Assembly (NCBI RefSeq): GCF_003986935.1
Contig: NZ_RJZE01000003.1
Span: 1-64,000, forward strand
Reading direction: 5' to 3'
Length of the DNA stretch: 64,000 nt
Origin: Paraburkholderia kururiensis JCM 10599 = LMG 19447
GTDB lineage: Bacteria > Pseudomonadota > Gammaproteobacteria > Burkholderiales > Burkholderiaceae
The notes beneath the pieces were generated by a model. That model searched no databases. It was not told the origin of the DNA and worked only from the letters and a program-made list of their open reading frames with translations. A program made the position numbers and the translations under genes. Shown in pieces: positions 41,109 through 50,166 of the stretch (position 1 is the first letter of the stretch; each line of letters begins with the position of its first letter).

Positions 41109-44100
41109 AGCGCGCTCCATTCGGGTGCGCGCACCGGGAAGCTGCCGGGCCACGGCAGCGGCGTCTTCTTGCCCGCGGGCAGGAGCGAGAGGCGCACGTA
41201 GACGCGTCCATGCGCCTGCTTCGGCAGTGCCGGGAGGTCGGCGGGATTCACCGTGCCCAGCGGGAACTCGAACCTCAACAGCTGCGAGGCACGCTCGCTG
41301 CGGCCGTTGCCGTCCGCCGCACGCTGACGGTTGATGAACGTGAGCAGCGCCCACGGGTCGGTGAACTGCCATGTCAGCGTGCGCCCGTCGGTGGAGTAGG
41401 CGCGCTGCTGTGAATCGGCCGCGCCCGTCAATGGCGAGTCCTTCGCAAAGCGCAGCACGAGCGTGACCGGCGTGCCGAAGTCCCAATGCAGCGCATGCGG
41501 CGGTTCGTTCATCGAAAGACTTTGCGAGCCGACGCTGAGCGTCCAGTCGATGATCTGGTTCGCCGCCACTTCGGCGTTCCGGTTAACGCGGAACTCCACG
41601 TTCACGTCGTAGCCGGCAGCCGCGCCGTCGTCTGACGGATAGAGCGGTGCGAGCAGCGTCTTCACCTGGTCGAAGTTCTCGATGAACTGGCGCAGCTTGA
41701 CGTTGGTCATCGCCGGCGAGGTTCCCGCACTAGCGTGCGACGCGTGGAAGGTCTCCGAAACCGCGCTGTAGCGCTTGAGCACCTGCCCCACCTCGCCGAA
41801 GTCCGCGGCAACCGGCGCGCCATTGTTGCGCGCCACCACACGCGGCATCTCGCTGTTGTCGAACGGCACGCGCCCCGCCACGCTTTCGTTGAACTCCGTG
41901 GAAAAGCTCGCCCACTGCTGGCGCATGTCGGACACGTAGCCCTGGCTGCATCGCGCAAGCAGTCTGTCGTACAAGCGCGCATGCAGTGTCGCGAAGTAAT
42001 CGTCGCCGCCTGTGGTGGAGGGACGGCCCGTGAACTTCGACATGCAGCCCGCGGGCCCCGGGTCGGCTGCCAGCGAAAGCGCGAACTGCTCCAGGCGCAG
42101 CAGACTACTGTTCGGGTTCTTCAGGCGATAGCGCTCCAGGTCGCGATTGATCGCCTGCCAGCGCAGCGCGAGCGGCGAGCCGGCATCGCTCGCATCGAGC
42201 GCGGCGAGATACACGGAAGCCTGTTTGCCGAGTGCAAGCACACGCGACGACTGCTGGTCGAGATACGGCGGCAGCGCCGCGGCATCGGGAACGCCGAATG
42301 CCGCGAGCACGGGCGAACGCCCGCCATGCCCGGCATCGCCGCTATCCTGACGCGTCGCATACAGTTCGGACTGCGTAAGCGCCTCGTCCACGCGTTGCAG
42401 ACGTGCCATCGCATCGCTCGACACGACACTCGCCAGGTCTTCCAGCTGCGCGCTCGCGCCCAGTTCGGTCAACAGCGCCTCGATGCGCGAAATCCGTGCG
42501 AGTGCCGCCTCGAATGCCGCACTATCGGCCCCGGCCGGCGCGGTCGTCACGTTCGCTGCCGCAGCGGTTTGATCGACGATCAGTCGTGCAAACTGCAGAT
42601 CGAGCGTGGCTTCGATACCGGGACGTGCCGCCGCGGGCAGGTTCGCGAGGCCTTCGGCGAGGAAGCGCTTGTGTACGTCGCCAAGCGCGAGCGCCTGGTC
42701 GAGTTGCGCGCGATCCCAAACGATCGTCGAGCCATCGGTGAGCGTAGGCAGTTCGCGATTACGCGGCGCAACCATGAACGGCTGGTTCAGCAGCCCCGAC
42801 AAGCCGTCGCGCAACGCGGTGCGGCCAGCAGACACGCTATAGCGAGCGTCCTTGTCGACCCAGACAACGCCGCTGTCCGCTCCACCGAAGTGCAGCGCGA
42901 GCTCGTTGCGGAAGGCCTGGAACGCGGTGTCGTCGCGCTGGCGGATCTGCGCGGAGAGATCGGCACCAAGCAGCCGGTTTTGCGCGACACGCGCGAGTGT
43001 GCGGTCGTACGTCGGTCCCGGCACGAACTGCGTTTGATGAAGCCATCCGCCCTTGCCGGCGGCGAGCAGGTCGCGTTGCGTGTCGATGCCGGCCACCACG
43101 GCCCGATAACCGTCTGTGATTTTCGTGAAGTCGCCCGCGCCCGCGTCCGCCACGGTGAGGCTGTTCAGATGATCCGTAACGGCGCGCTCCGCGACGAGCA
43201 ACGGGTTGTTCGCGAACATGGCGAGGTCGAGTTGCTGCGCGCCCTTGTCGAGCGTGCAGCGCAGCGCCTGCTGGATAGCCGGCAGATTAACGCCTGGCGC
43301 ACCACTGCCGAATGCGTTGCGGCCGTCCTGATCGCGATAGAAGTAAGGCACGCTGTCCGCCACGCCGCCCTGAAGGTCCGCGCCCAGCGCATAACGCACC
43401 ACGAGGCGCAGCGAGTCGGCGTTGTCGGGCGCGGGATGCTGGAGACGCTGCAATGCCTGAAGCGCCGCGTCGAGATGATCGACGTTGTTCACATAAACCG
43501 CGAGCGCGCGCATCTGTGGCAGATCGTCGACTGCAAGGCTCGACGGCGCGGCTGCGCCGAGATGCCCCATGCCGGGCGCCGCACAGTCGTCGCCGATAAT
43601 CAGCTGACCCGTGCTCGGGTCACGCGCCACGCCGGTCAGATCGCTCACGTGCGCATACATCTCGCGCTCCAGCGCCGCCACGGCAATGCTGCCGAACTCG
43701 CGTTCGAAGCGCTCCTTCACGCGCGCATTCAGATCGTCGACGAGGCTCCACGAGCCCGGCATGAAGACCGCCCAGCCGCTCGTCGTCTTCAGGTTCTGGT
43801 TCATCGCGATCAGCGCGAGTGCCTTGCGGCGATACCAGTCCGCGGGCAAGTCCTGCCCTTGCTGCGCGGCGCTCGCGCGTTCGGCCGAGTCGCGGCGCAG
43901 CGTGCCGAGCGCGGCGATCAGTTCGCCATTGCGATGGTTCAGTTGCACCGTGGCGACAACAAGGCCGAGCCCCCAGCCGCCCAGCAGCGCAATGCCGCCC
44001 CAGCGCAGCGCGCGATTGAGCACCGGGCGCGTGAGGTGCTGCGAACGCGAAGGCCGCGTGAGCCCGTATTCGAGGAAGATCTTCTTCTCGAACAGATCGC

Positions 44101-45307
44101 GCAGAAACGCGGGCTGAAGCATGAGGTCGTTGATCTGGCCGCCGGGCTCGCGACGGCCATCGCTCATTTCGGCATCGGCGCCGTTCTGCACCGTCTCGTG
44201 AAGATCGCTCGCATCGTAAGGCGCAAGCGCGCCGTGTACATCGGAAGACGGCGCTTCGAGCGCGGGCACGCCGTCGTGCGACACAGTCGGGTCCGCAGCC
44301 TGCGTTACGCTCCACTGCGCGAATTCGCTCGCATCGCCGGTCAGGTAGATGCCCCGAAAGAAGAACGGCTCGTGATATGCGCTCGCGCGCAGCAGTTCGT
44401 CCACGTAAAGCTGAAGCTGTGCACGCATGGCGTCGATGCGCGAGGGAAGCTGCAGAAACTGGCGCGCGTCGAGATGCGCGGCATCGAGTGCGAACAGTTC
44501 GGCGCTCGCGTCCGAGACCGAACGCATGATCGAGTTCATCGCCGTGTCCACCCAGCCCGGCTGGTACGTGGTGGAAAGATCGTAAGGCGAAGACCAGCCC
44601 AGCATGCTCGCGCGCAGCGGCTCCGGCAGCGCACACGCGAACGTCGCGAAACCGGGCAGCGCCTCGCAACCCGTCACCACCACGTACACGGCGAAGCGCA
44701 TGGCGAAGCGGTTTTGCGCGAGCCACAGGCGGCGGTGTGCAAGCTTCGCGTGGCGCACAAGTTCCAGCCGCGCGTCGGTGTCATCGGCAAGCAGCGTGGC
44801 GGCGGGCACGGTAATGACCACCGAATCGAACGGACGCTGCTGGCGGTAGTTGCGGCACAGGCTCAGGAACTCGTCCCATGGCTTGCCGTCGCCGTCGTCG
44901 TCGGGCGAGCCGAGCCAGGCCGCCTTGATGTCGACGACGATGCCGCGATCGAAGAAGTGCCACGAAATGCCCTGCGTTGCGGCGGGGCTTGCGGCATCGG
45001 CCGCCAGCACGCTTGCGACGCCCGACTGGGCGATGGGCAGCGGGCGTGGATCGTCGCCCTCGTTGAGGATCATGATCCACGGAATGTTGTAGCGCTCCGC
45101 GCGCGAGGCAATGTTGCCTTCAATCAGTTCGACGGCCTGACGAAACGCGCTGCGCAGCGAGTCCGAACGCAGGCGCACGACTTTGCGCTCCGCGGCCGGT
45201 TTCGCCTGCGAGCCGTGCAGCGCGAAGTAGATCACCGCGCCGAGCACGGCGCACACGACAAGCGTGAGCACCGCGATGGAAAGCAGGAACAGGTTGCTCG
45301 TCAGCAT
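41105..45307 (-). CDS. tssM: TssM (IcmF), inner-membrane T6SS component without Walker motifs
   Basis: The 1400-residue protein begins MLTSNLFLLSIAVLTLVVCA with two N-terminal helices, then a cytosolic domain, a third helix (WGGIALLGGWGLGLVVATVQL, at about 470) and a long periplasmic part. Where TssM usually carries a Walker A loop after the 'lPWy' strand it reads IPWIMILNEGDDPRPLPIAQ, and the Walker B D-T-A-G is VVDIKAAW, so nucleotide binding looks lost. The C-terminal periplasmic region (LSMNEPPHALHWDFGTPVTL, DPWALLTFINRQR) is normal. It binds TssJ and TssL. The ATG at 45307 gives the expected membrane start; the frame upstream overlaps the tssL end. Confidence 0.93.
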   Translation of the reverse strand: MLTSNLFLLSIAVLTLVVCAVLGAVIYFALHGSQAKPAAERKVVRLRSDSLRSAFRQAVELIEGNIASRAERYNIPWIMILNEGDDPRPLPIAQSGVASVLAADAASPAATQGISWHFFDRGIVVDIKAAWLGSPDDDGDGKPWDEFLSLCRNYRQQRPFDSVVITVPAATLLADDTDARLELVRHAKLAHRRLWLAQNRFAMRFAVYVVVTGCEALPGFATFACALPEPLRASMLGWSSPYDLSTTYQPGWVDTAMNSIMRSVSDASAELFALDAAHLDARQFLQLPSRIDAMRAQLQLYVDELLRASAYHEPFFFRGIYLTGDASEFAQWSVTQAADPTVSHDGVPALEAPSSDVHGALAPYDASDLHETVQNGADAEMSDGRREPGGQINDLMLQPAFLRDLFEKKIFLEYGLTRPSRSQHLTRPVLNRALRWGGIALLGGWGLGLVVATVQLNHRNGELIAALGTLRRDSAERASAAQQGQDLPADWYRRKALALIAMNQNLKTTSGWAVFMPGSWSLVDDLNARVKERFEREFGSIAVAALEREMYAHVSDLTGVARDPSTGQLIIGDDCAAPGMGHLGAAAPSSLAVDDLPQMRALAVYVNNVDHLDAALQALQRLQHPAPDNADSLRLVVRYALGADLQGGVADSVPYFYRDQDGRNAFGSGAPGVNLPAIQQALRCTLDKGAQQLDLAMFANNPLLVAERAVTDHLNSLTVADAGAGDFTKITDGYRAVVAGIDTQRDLLAAGKGGWLHQTQFVPGPTYDRTLARVAQNRLLGADLSAQIRQRDDTAFQAFRNELALHFGGADSGVVWVDKDARYSVSAGRTALRDGLSGLLNQPFMVAPRNRELPTLTDGSTIVWDRAQLDQALALGDVHKRFLAEGLANLPAAARPGIEATLDLQFARLIVDQTAAAANVTTAPAGADSAAFEAALARISRIEALLTELGASAQLEDLASVVSSDAMARLQRVDEALTQSELYATRQDSGDAGHGGRSPVLAAFGVPDAAALPPYLDQQSSRVLALGKQASVYLAALDASDAGSPLALRWQAINRDLERYRLKNPNSSLLRLEQFALSLAADPGPAGCMSKFTGRPSTTGGDDYFATLHARLYDRLLARCSQGYVSDMRQQWASFSTEFNESVAGRVPFDNSEMPRVVARNNGAPVAADFGEVGQVLKRYSAVSETFHASHASAGTSPAMTNVKLRQFIENFDQVKTLLAPLYPSDDGAAAGYDVNVEFRVNRNAEVAANQIIDWTLSVGSQSLSMNEPPHALHWDFGTPVTLVLRFAKDSPLTGAADSQQRAYSTDGRTLTWQFTDPWALLTFINRQRAADGNGRSERASQLLRFEFPLGTVNPADLPALPKQAHGRVYVRLSLLPAGKKTPLPWPGSFPVRAPEWSAL

Positions 45308-45380
45308 GCAAACGCCCCCATAAAAGACGGGCTCGAAGACGCCGTCGCACCTACTTGCATCTGGATCACACGGCTCCAAT

Positions 45381-46133
45381 TCATCGGCTCACCCCCGTCA
45401 CGGGGTCGGCATGCAGGGCTTCGCGCACGGGCCACGATTGCCACAGCCAGAGCACTTCGGAAATGGCCAGCAGCGACACTGCCGCCAGCATGAACACGAC
45501 GGCCCAGCGGCTCACGGTGGGCAGCTTGCGGGGCGCGACATGCGAAAGCGTGTTCGCGTAGGCCGCCGGGACCAGTACGCGGTCGCGGCCGCCCAGATCG
45601 GCGCGGCGTTGATAGACGAACTCGTAGAGTTCTTCGCGATAACTGCGCAGGCGTGTAGCGGCATCGGTGCCGCGAAAACGGCCCTGAAAACCCATGGCGA
45701 GCGCAAACAGATAGAGGCGCGCGATGTTGCGCCGCGAGGGTTCGCGCTCGGAGAGCAGTTGCTCGACGCGGCGAAACACGAGGTCGCCCGCCACGTTGGT
45801 GCGAAACAGCGTCGATTCGAGCAGATACGCGGTCCAGCGTTCGCGTCCGGCCCATTCGGTGTTGAGCAGAATCTCGTCGGCCAGCACGGCCTTCAAATAG
45901 CGCGCGTCAGCCACCGTCTCCATTTCGAAGCGCGTGCTCTCGCGCCGCGATTGCAGCGTCTGGATCTCCAGCAGGTTCAGCAGGTGGCGGCTCAACCCCT
46001 GCGCGGCGAGGTCCGGGTCGGCGTCGGGCAGTTCGGAGAAGCGCGCCTGAGCCTTCACGAGTTCGTCAAGAAAGGTGCGGAACTGCTCCGTCACGAGATC
46101 GTCTTCTTCGGGGTCCGGTCGGTTGCGTGCCAT
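45381..46133 (-). CDS. tssL: TssL (DotU-like) with C-terminal membrane anchor
   Basis: The 250-residue protein begins MARNRPDPEEDDLVTEQFRT. The cytosolic DotU domain has ADARYLKAVLADEILLNTEWAGRERW, LESTLFRTNVAGDLVFRRVEQLL and RLYLFALAMGFQGRFRG, and a single C-terminal helix (WAVVFMLAAVSLLAISEVLWLW). No peptidoglycan-binding extension follows, so cell-wall anchoring must come from another protein. Its ATG lies two bases after the stop of a 26-codon mini-ORF that overlaps the tssK stop. The frame also stays open upstream without any start codon for some 27 codons. Confidence 0.93.
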   Translation of the reverse strand: MARNRPDPEEDDLVTEQFRTFLDELVKAQARFSELPDADPDLAAQGLSRHLLNLLEIQTLQSRRESTRFEMETVADARYLKAVLADEILLNTEWAGRERWTAYLLESTLFRTNVAGDLVFRRVEQLLSEREPSRRNIARLYLFALAMGFQGRFRGTDAATRLRSYREELYEFVYQRRADLGGRDRVLVPAAYANTLSHVAPRKLPTVSRWAVVFMLAAVSLLAISEVLWLWQSWPVREALHADPVTGVSR

Positions 46134-46135
46134 GC

Positions 46136-46216
46136 TCAGCGTGCCTTCTCGATTGACGTCTTCGTTGTTAGCGTCTTCGTTGTTAACGTCTTCATTGCTT
46201 TCACGGTTCTCTTCAT
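46136..46216 (-). CDS. 26-codon mini-ORF linking tssK to tssL
   Basis: The ATG shares its A with the tssK stop (TGATG), and the stop TGA lies two bases before the tssL ATG. The peptide is MKRTVKAMKTLTTKTLTTKT followed by SIEKAR. It is basic and repetitive (KTLTT twice) because of the underlying 15-base tandem repeat. The best interpretation is a coupling frame that keeps ribosomes moving from tssK into tssL, rather than a functional peptide. It has no own ribosome site. Confidence 0.4.
   Translation of the reverse strand: MKRTVKAMKTLTTKTLTTKTSIEKAR
46157..46193. repeat. 15-base tandem repeat, about 2.5 copies, between tssK and tssL
   Basis: The unit CGTCTTCGTTGTTAG starts at 46157, repeats at 46172 with one change (final G to A) and begins a third, diverging copy at 46187 (CGTCTTCATTG). 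The period is a multiple of three, so copy-number changes would not break the mini-ORF or the open upstream frame of tssL. Confidence 0.8.
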
Positions 46217-47550
46217 CAGCCCTTCACGAACAGCAGCATTTCCTGCGGCCGCTGTGCACTCGCACCTTCGTTAGGGTTGCCAATCACCAGCATCTCGTTG
46301 GCGAGCACGAGTGCGGGCTCCGCCGCCACCTCGAACAGCAGGTAGCCCGACCCCGAGCGCAGGCCCAGGTCTTCGGCATAGTCGATGCCGCGGCGCGCGG
46401 CACCCAGCACGCGACGGCTGCGCAGCGACGCGTAGATGGACTGCGAGCCGATCACCGCGCCGTCCATCCACGCGAGCAGGTCGCGGTCCGACTGGCCGCG
46501 CAGGCCCACCACGAGCCGCTCGCCGATCCAGTCGGGAGGCAGCGTGATTTCGAACGCGCCGTGGCGGAACTCGAACTTGTGCTCGCGATACTCCTCGTTC
46601 ACCTCGGAAGCCGACTCGCGCAGCGAGCGCAGCAGCGGCGTGAACACCGAAAGCGGATCGCCGTGGTCGTAATCGGGCGGCATGGGCGGCAGCCCGCCGG
46701 GCTTGAGCATGGCAAGCGCCCCGCTGAGCGCCGCGAGCGCGTGATACAGCGCGAGCGGATGCAGATGCGGCGTGCGCAACACGGCCTCGGCAAGCGGCAA
46801 CGCGCTCAAGAGGCTGCGCAGGCGGTCCTTCAACTCCAGTTGGGTGAGGCGGTCGTCCACTCTCGACGAAGGGTTCGCGGTCTGTCTCGCCACGAATGCC
46901 GCCTTGCCGCGCAACTGACCCAGCAACGAGGCGACGCTCGTCCATAGCGGATTGTCGCGAGCGATTTCGAGCAGCGGCGGCTGGTGCTCGGTGAGGCGCA
47001 CCACCTCGTTGTCCTTATAGAGCGAACCGAGCCGCAGCCAGACGTGCATCGCCGAAGGCACCTCGCCCGCCGCAAGCGCCAGGTTCGGAACGAGACGCGG
47101 AATATCGGCAGGCGGCGCATCGGAGACCAGGTCTTCCACCGGCTCGCCGGGCGTCGAGCGAAAGCGCTTGACCTGCGCCGCGCGCCGCATCGTCGAGGCG
47201 CCGGGCAGCACGAGATAGAAGTCGAGCGCGCCGTTCGAAAGCTGTTCGGCAAACGGCTCCAGCGACAGTTCGAGCCGCTGCCCGCCATCTGCCTGAGCGT
47301 GCCAGGTGACGGCCGTGCCGTCGGGCAGGATGGCATCGAGTTCCAGCACGCGCAGCAGACCCGCAGGGAGCAGACCGTTATCGAACACCAGGCGCCGCAC
47401 GCCCCAGCTGAACGGCGCGGCGGCGAGCGTTTGCCAGGCCACGAGCGCGTCGGCGCGCGAAGCCATCTGCTGGAAATGCTGCGGCGCGAGCAACATGCCC
47501 TCGAACCATTCGATCCGCTCCGGCACCGTCATGTTGTGGTCACGCATCAT
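46216..47550 (-). CDS. tssK: TssK, T6SS baseplate connector
   Basis: The 444-residue protein begins MMRDHNMTVPERIEWFEGMLLAPQHFQQ, the conserved TssK N-terminus (W-x-E-G-M-x-L-x-P-Q-H-F-Q). It continues with PFSWGVRRLVFDNGLLPAG, and further typical segments are LELSLEPFAEQLSNGALDFYLVLPG and a C-terminal head with LVVGLRGQSDRDLLAWMDGAVIGSQ. TssK is a trimeric adapter joining the baseplate to the TssJLM membrane complex. The ATG overlaps the tssJ stop (ATGATG). Both Met codons could start translation. Confidence 0.95.
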   Translation of the reverse strand: MMRDHNMTVPERIEWFEGMLLAPQHFQQMASRADALVAWQTLAAAPFSWGVRRLVFDNGLLPAGLLRVLELDAILPDGTAVTWHAQADGGQRLELSLEPFAEQLSNGALDFYLVLPGASTMRRAAQVKRFRSTPGEPVEDLVSDAPPADIPRLVPNLALAAGEVPSAMHVWLRLGSLYKDNEVVRLTEHQPPLLEIARDNPLWTSVASLLGQLRGKAAFVARQTANPSSRVDDRLTQLELKDRLRSLLSALPLAEAVLRTPHLHPLALYHALAALSGALAMLKPGGLPPMPPDYDHGDPLSVFTPLLRSLRESASEVNEEYREHKFEFRHGAFEITLPPDWIGERLVVGLRGQSDRDLLAWMDGAVIGSQSIYASLRSRRVLGAARRGIDYAEDLGLRSGSGYLLFEVAAEPALVLANEMLVIGNPNEGASAQRPQEMLLFVKG

Positions 47551-48047
47551 TTCGAATCCAGGACGGTAAGGTTGTTGCTGTCCAGCTTCACCACCATGTG
47601 GCCGCTGAAGTGCTCGACGCGCACGCGATGCGCCCCCGGGTCCTGGTAGCTGGCGAACACGAATGCGCCGGCCACCGATGCACCCCTGAACTGCTCGCCG
47701 CTCACCAGCACGTGCTGGCCCGGCACGAGCTCCCAGCCGCGGTAGCGCAAGCCTTTCGGAAACGTGCTCGCCAGATCGTCTCGGGCTGCGAACCATTTCG
47801 ACGCGGGCATTTCGGCTACGCGCGCCAGCAGCGTCACGTCGCTCACCAGTACGACGTCCACGGCCACCGGGCTGTTGTTATTGACGTCGTCACTCGCGGC
47901 GAAGGTCACGTCGGTCCACTTCGCTTTCTCGCCGCCGAGCCCGAACATGCTGCAGCCGCCCAGCGCGAACACGGTGCCCGACGCCATCAGCAGCGTGGCC
48001 GCACGGCGTGCAAGCCGCTCGCACAAACGCAATCCCCGCTTCTTCAT
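47547..48047 (-). CDS. tssJ: TssJ, outer-membrane lipoprotein of the T6SS
   Basis: The 166-residue protein begins MKKRGLRLCERLARRAATLL. It has a signal peptide ending in lipobox LGGC (Cys at about 32) and a transthyretin-like domain: FAASDDVNNNSPVAVDVVLV, LARVAEMPASKWFAARDDLA and a C-terminal GHMVVKLDSNNLTVLD. It anchors TssM to the outer membrane. The start has GGGAGCGAG upstream and overlaps the stop of the DAACS carrier gene by four bases (AGATGAAG), so the T6SS core is directly coupled to the amino-acid cassette. Confidence 0.9.
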   Translation of the reverse strand: MKKRGLRLCERLARRAATLLMASGTVFALGGCSMFGLGGEKAKWTDVTFAASDDVNNNSPVAVDVVLVSDVTLLARVAEMPASKWFAARDDLASTFPKGLRYRGWELVPGQHVLVSGEQFRGASVAGAFVFASYQDPGAHRVRVEHFSGHMVVKLDSNNLTVLDSK

Positions 48048-49459
48048 CTCGCTCCCACTCCAATTCCCATCAGCACGATCAGCAACGCCGCCATCGTGAC
48101 GCAGCCCGCCGCCAGCACGAGTTGCGCACGCGTGAACGTGAAGCGCAGCACAGGGCTCAACCCCGCTGCGCCGCCTTGCAACCCGGCGGCCGTCTTGCGC
48201 TCCGAGGGCAAGCCGGCGGATACCAGTGCGATCACCGTGCACACCGCAAGCAGACTCAGCGCATTGCGCGGCCCTTCGCAGATCAGATCGACGGATACGA
48301 ACAGCACGCCCGCCGCCTCGGCAGGCAGATGCAGCATCGAGAGCACCACACCCGTGTAGCCCACGGCGGCCACGCCGCTCTGCCCCGCCGATACGAAGGC
48401 GGCCAGAACGGCCGCCGCGCACACGAGCGCGATTTCCCCCGCACCGAGCGGGCGTTCGTAGAGATTGGCCACGAACACAGCGGCCAGTGCGTAATACAGC
48501 GCTGAGCCCGCGCGCACGAATACCGAACCGAACGGCACCACGAGCTCCACCACGCCGCGGCTGAAGCCGAGGCGTTCGCTCATGGCCTCGATGGTGTGCG
48601 GAATGGGTGCGGTGGCGCTGCCCGACGTCAGTCCCACCAGCAGCGGCGCCTTCAGGCCGCTCAACACCTGTGGCAGCGATTGCCCGGCGCGCGCCGCGAT
48701 GGTTGCGAGCGCGAGGCCCGCGAACACGAGAGCCGCGAGCGCAAAGCACACGAGGAAGCTGCTCATGGCGGTGAGCGTCGCGCCCTGGGTCTGCGACGTG
48801 AGATGCGCGGCCACGCCGAACACCAGCACCGGAATCAGCAGGTTCGCCTGCGCAATGATGGTTTCGAGCGCGCGATACACGCCCTCGAACACGTTGCTGA
48901 GCATGCGCGTCTGGTCGCGCGAGAGCGCCGCGAACGCGAGGCCGAACAGGATCGTGCCCGTCAAAATGCCGAGCGGATGCCCCTGCGCGAGCACGCGATA
49001 GAAGTTGTCGGGGAAGAGGTCGCTCACGTCGATCAGGCTGGCGCCCGTGCCCGCGCCCTGGCCGAACAGCGCAACGCGTACGTCCTCCGCGCCCGCGTTC
49101 TTGAGCACGAGTTCACCGAGATGCGCGTGCGCCTCGGCGGAAAGGTGCTGGCCCGGCATGGCAAGCACGCCGGCCAGCGTGCCGCCTGTCGCGCTCAGCA
49201 CGACGAAGGCGAGCGCGAGCAGCATGATGGTGCCCACGCGCGTGCGCGGACGCGGCAGCGCGATCACCTGGCGCAGTCCGAAGAACGTTGCGACAACGAG
49301 CAGCGGAATCGCCGCCATATTCACAACGCACAGATACAGCTCGCCCACGAAGTACGCGAACGCGCCGGCCGGCTCGGCGAATACGCCGCACAGGCCGCCC
49401 ACCGCGAGGCAGGCAATGAGCCCGAGCGTGCTGCGCGAAAGCGTGTGCAGCGCTTTCAT
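48044..49459 (-). CDS. DAACS-family dicarboxylate/amino-acid symporter (carrier 1), inside the T6SS operon
   Basis: The 471-residue protein begins MKALHTLSRSTLGLIACLAV and has the DAACS fold: eight helices plus two re-entrant hairpins, with hairpin 1 at GLTSGSATAPIPHTIEAM. The helix-7 motif of glutamate/aspartate carriers (N-M-D-G-T) is replaced by FVRAGSALYY, so sodium coupling and perhaps substrate choice differ. The second hairpin region is SAGQSGVAAVGYTGVVLSML. Its ATG overlaps the racemase stop, and its stop overlaps tssJ. A role importing an acidic or D-amino acid is inferred from the racemase neighbour. Confidence 0.85.
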   Translation of the reverse strand: MKALHTLSRSTLGLIACLAVGGLCGVFAEPAGAFAYFVGELYLCVVNMAAIPLLVVATFFGLRQVIALPRPRTRVGTIMLLALAFVVLSATGGTLAGVLAMPGQHLSAEAHAHLGELVLKNAGAEDVRVALFGQGAGTGASLIDVSDLFPDNFYRVLAQGHPLGILTGTILFGLAFAALSRDQTRMLSNVFEGVYRALETIIAQANLLIPVLVFGVAAHLTSQTQGATLTAMSSFLVCFALAALVFAGLALATIAARAGQSLPQVLSGLKAPLLVGLTSGSATAPIPHTIEAMSERLGFSRGVVELVVPFGSVFVRAGSALYYALAAVFVANLYERPLGAGEIALVCAAAVLAAFVSAGQSGVAAVGYTGVVLSMLHLPAEAAGVLFVSVDLICEGPRNALSLLAVCTVIALVSAGLPSERKTAAGLQGGAAGLSPVLRFTFTRAQLVLAAGCVTMAALLIVLMGIGVGAR

Positions 49460-50157
49460 CGCGGACGGTTCCAGCCGCGCTCGCACGCGTACGTCACCAC
49501 GGCGCGCGCAAGTTCGAGCGAACTGTCGATGAGCGTGAGCGGCGGCGACGCAATGCGCTGCGCCGCGAGCGGAATTTCGGTGCAGGCCATGAGCGCCGTG
49601 CTCACGCCGTCGTGCGCAAACATCGCCAGCACCTCTTCCAGATGCGCCGCGGCCAGGTCGAGATAGCCCGCCTTCACCTCGCGGATGCATGCGGCCACGC
49701 GCGGCTGCATCGCTTCGTTGGGCGTCACGGCTTCAATGTCGCGTTCGGCGAGTGCCTGCTGATAGAAGCCGGAAACGAGCGCGCCGCCGGTGGCGAGCAG
49801 CGCTACGCGGCGCGCCGTGTGCGGCACTGCGGCCACGCACGTCTGCGCGATATGCAGGACCGGTGCCTTGCTGTGCGCACGTATCGGTGCGTACCAGTGA
49901 TGCGCCGAATTGCACGGAATCGCGATGAGCCCCACCCGGTTCCGGTTCAACAGATCGATGCCGTCGAGCAACGCCGGCAGCGGGTCCGCGCCGCCGTCGA
50001 TGATCGCGCTCGAACGGTCTTCGATATGCGGCAGGTTCGCTACCAGCAGCGGCAGATGCTCCTGATCGCGGCTCGCCCCGGTGAGGCGCACGATCTTGTC
50101 CATGAAATCCACCGTAGCGAGCGGCCCCATGCCGCCCAGAATGCCGATCATTGACAT
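49456..50157 (-). CDS. Aspartate/glutamate racemase family protein, inside the T6SS operon
   Basis: The 233-residue protein begins MSMIGILGGMGPLATVDFMD, the Asp/Glu racemase N-terminus. The two catalytic cysteines are visible in AIPCNSAHHWYAPI (about 80-93) and LMACTEIPLAAQR (about 192-204). These are PLP-independent enzymes that interconvert L and D acidic amino acids in the cytosol. No signal peptide is present. AGGAG precedes the ATG and the stop overlaps carrier 1. By analogy with RacK, the Acinetobacter baumannii T6SS-linked racemase that edits peptidoglycan, a cell-wall or self-protection role is possible. Confidence 0.88.
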   Translation of the reverse strand: MSMIGILGGMGPLATVDFMDKIVRLTGASRDQEHLPLLVANLPHIEDRSSAIIDGGADPLPALLDGIDLLNRNRVGLIAIPCNSAHHWYAPIRAHSKAPVLHIAQTCVAAVPHTARRVALLATGGALVSGFYQQALAERDIEAVTPNEAMQPRVAACIREVKAGYLDLAAAHLEEVLAMFAHDGVSTALMACTEIPLAAQRIASPPLTLIDSSLELARAVVTYACERGWNRPR

Positions 50158-50166
50158 GGGTGGCTC

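Noticed and set aside
41735..45493. A plus-strand open frame of 1252 codons opposite tssM
   Set aside because: It is the antisense shadow of tssM in GC-rich DNA. The peptide is rich in Arg/His/Ala with no domain, and tssM on the other strand is unmistakable.
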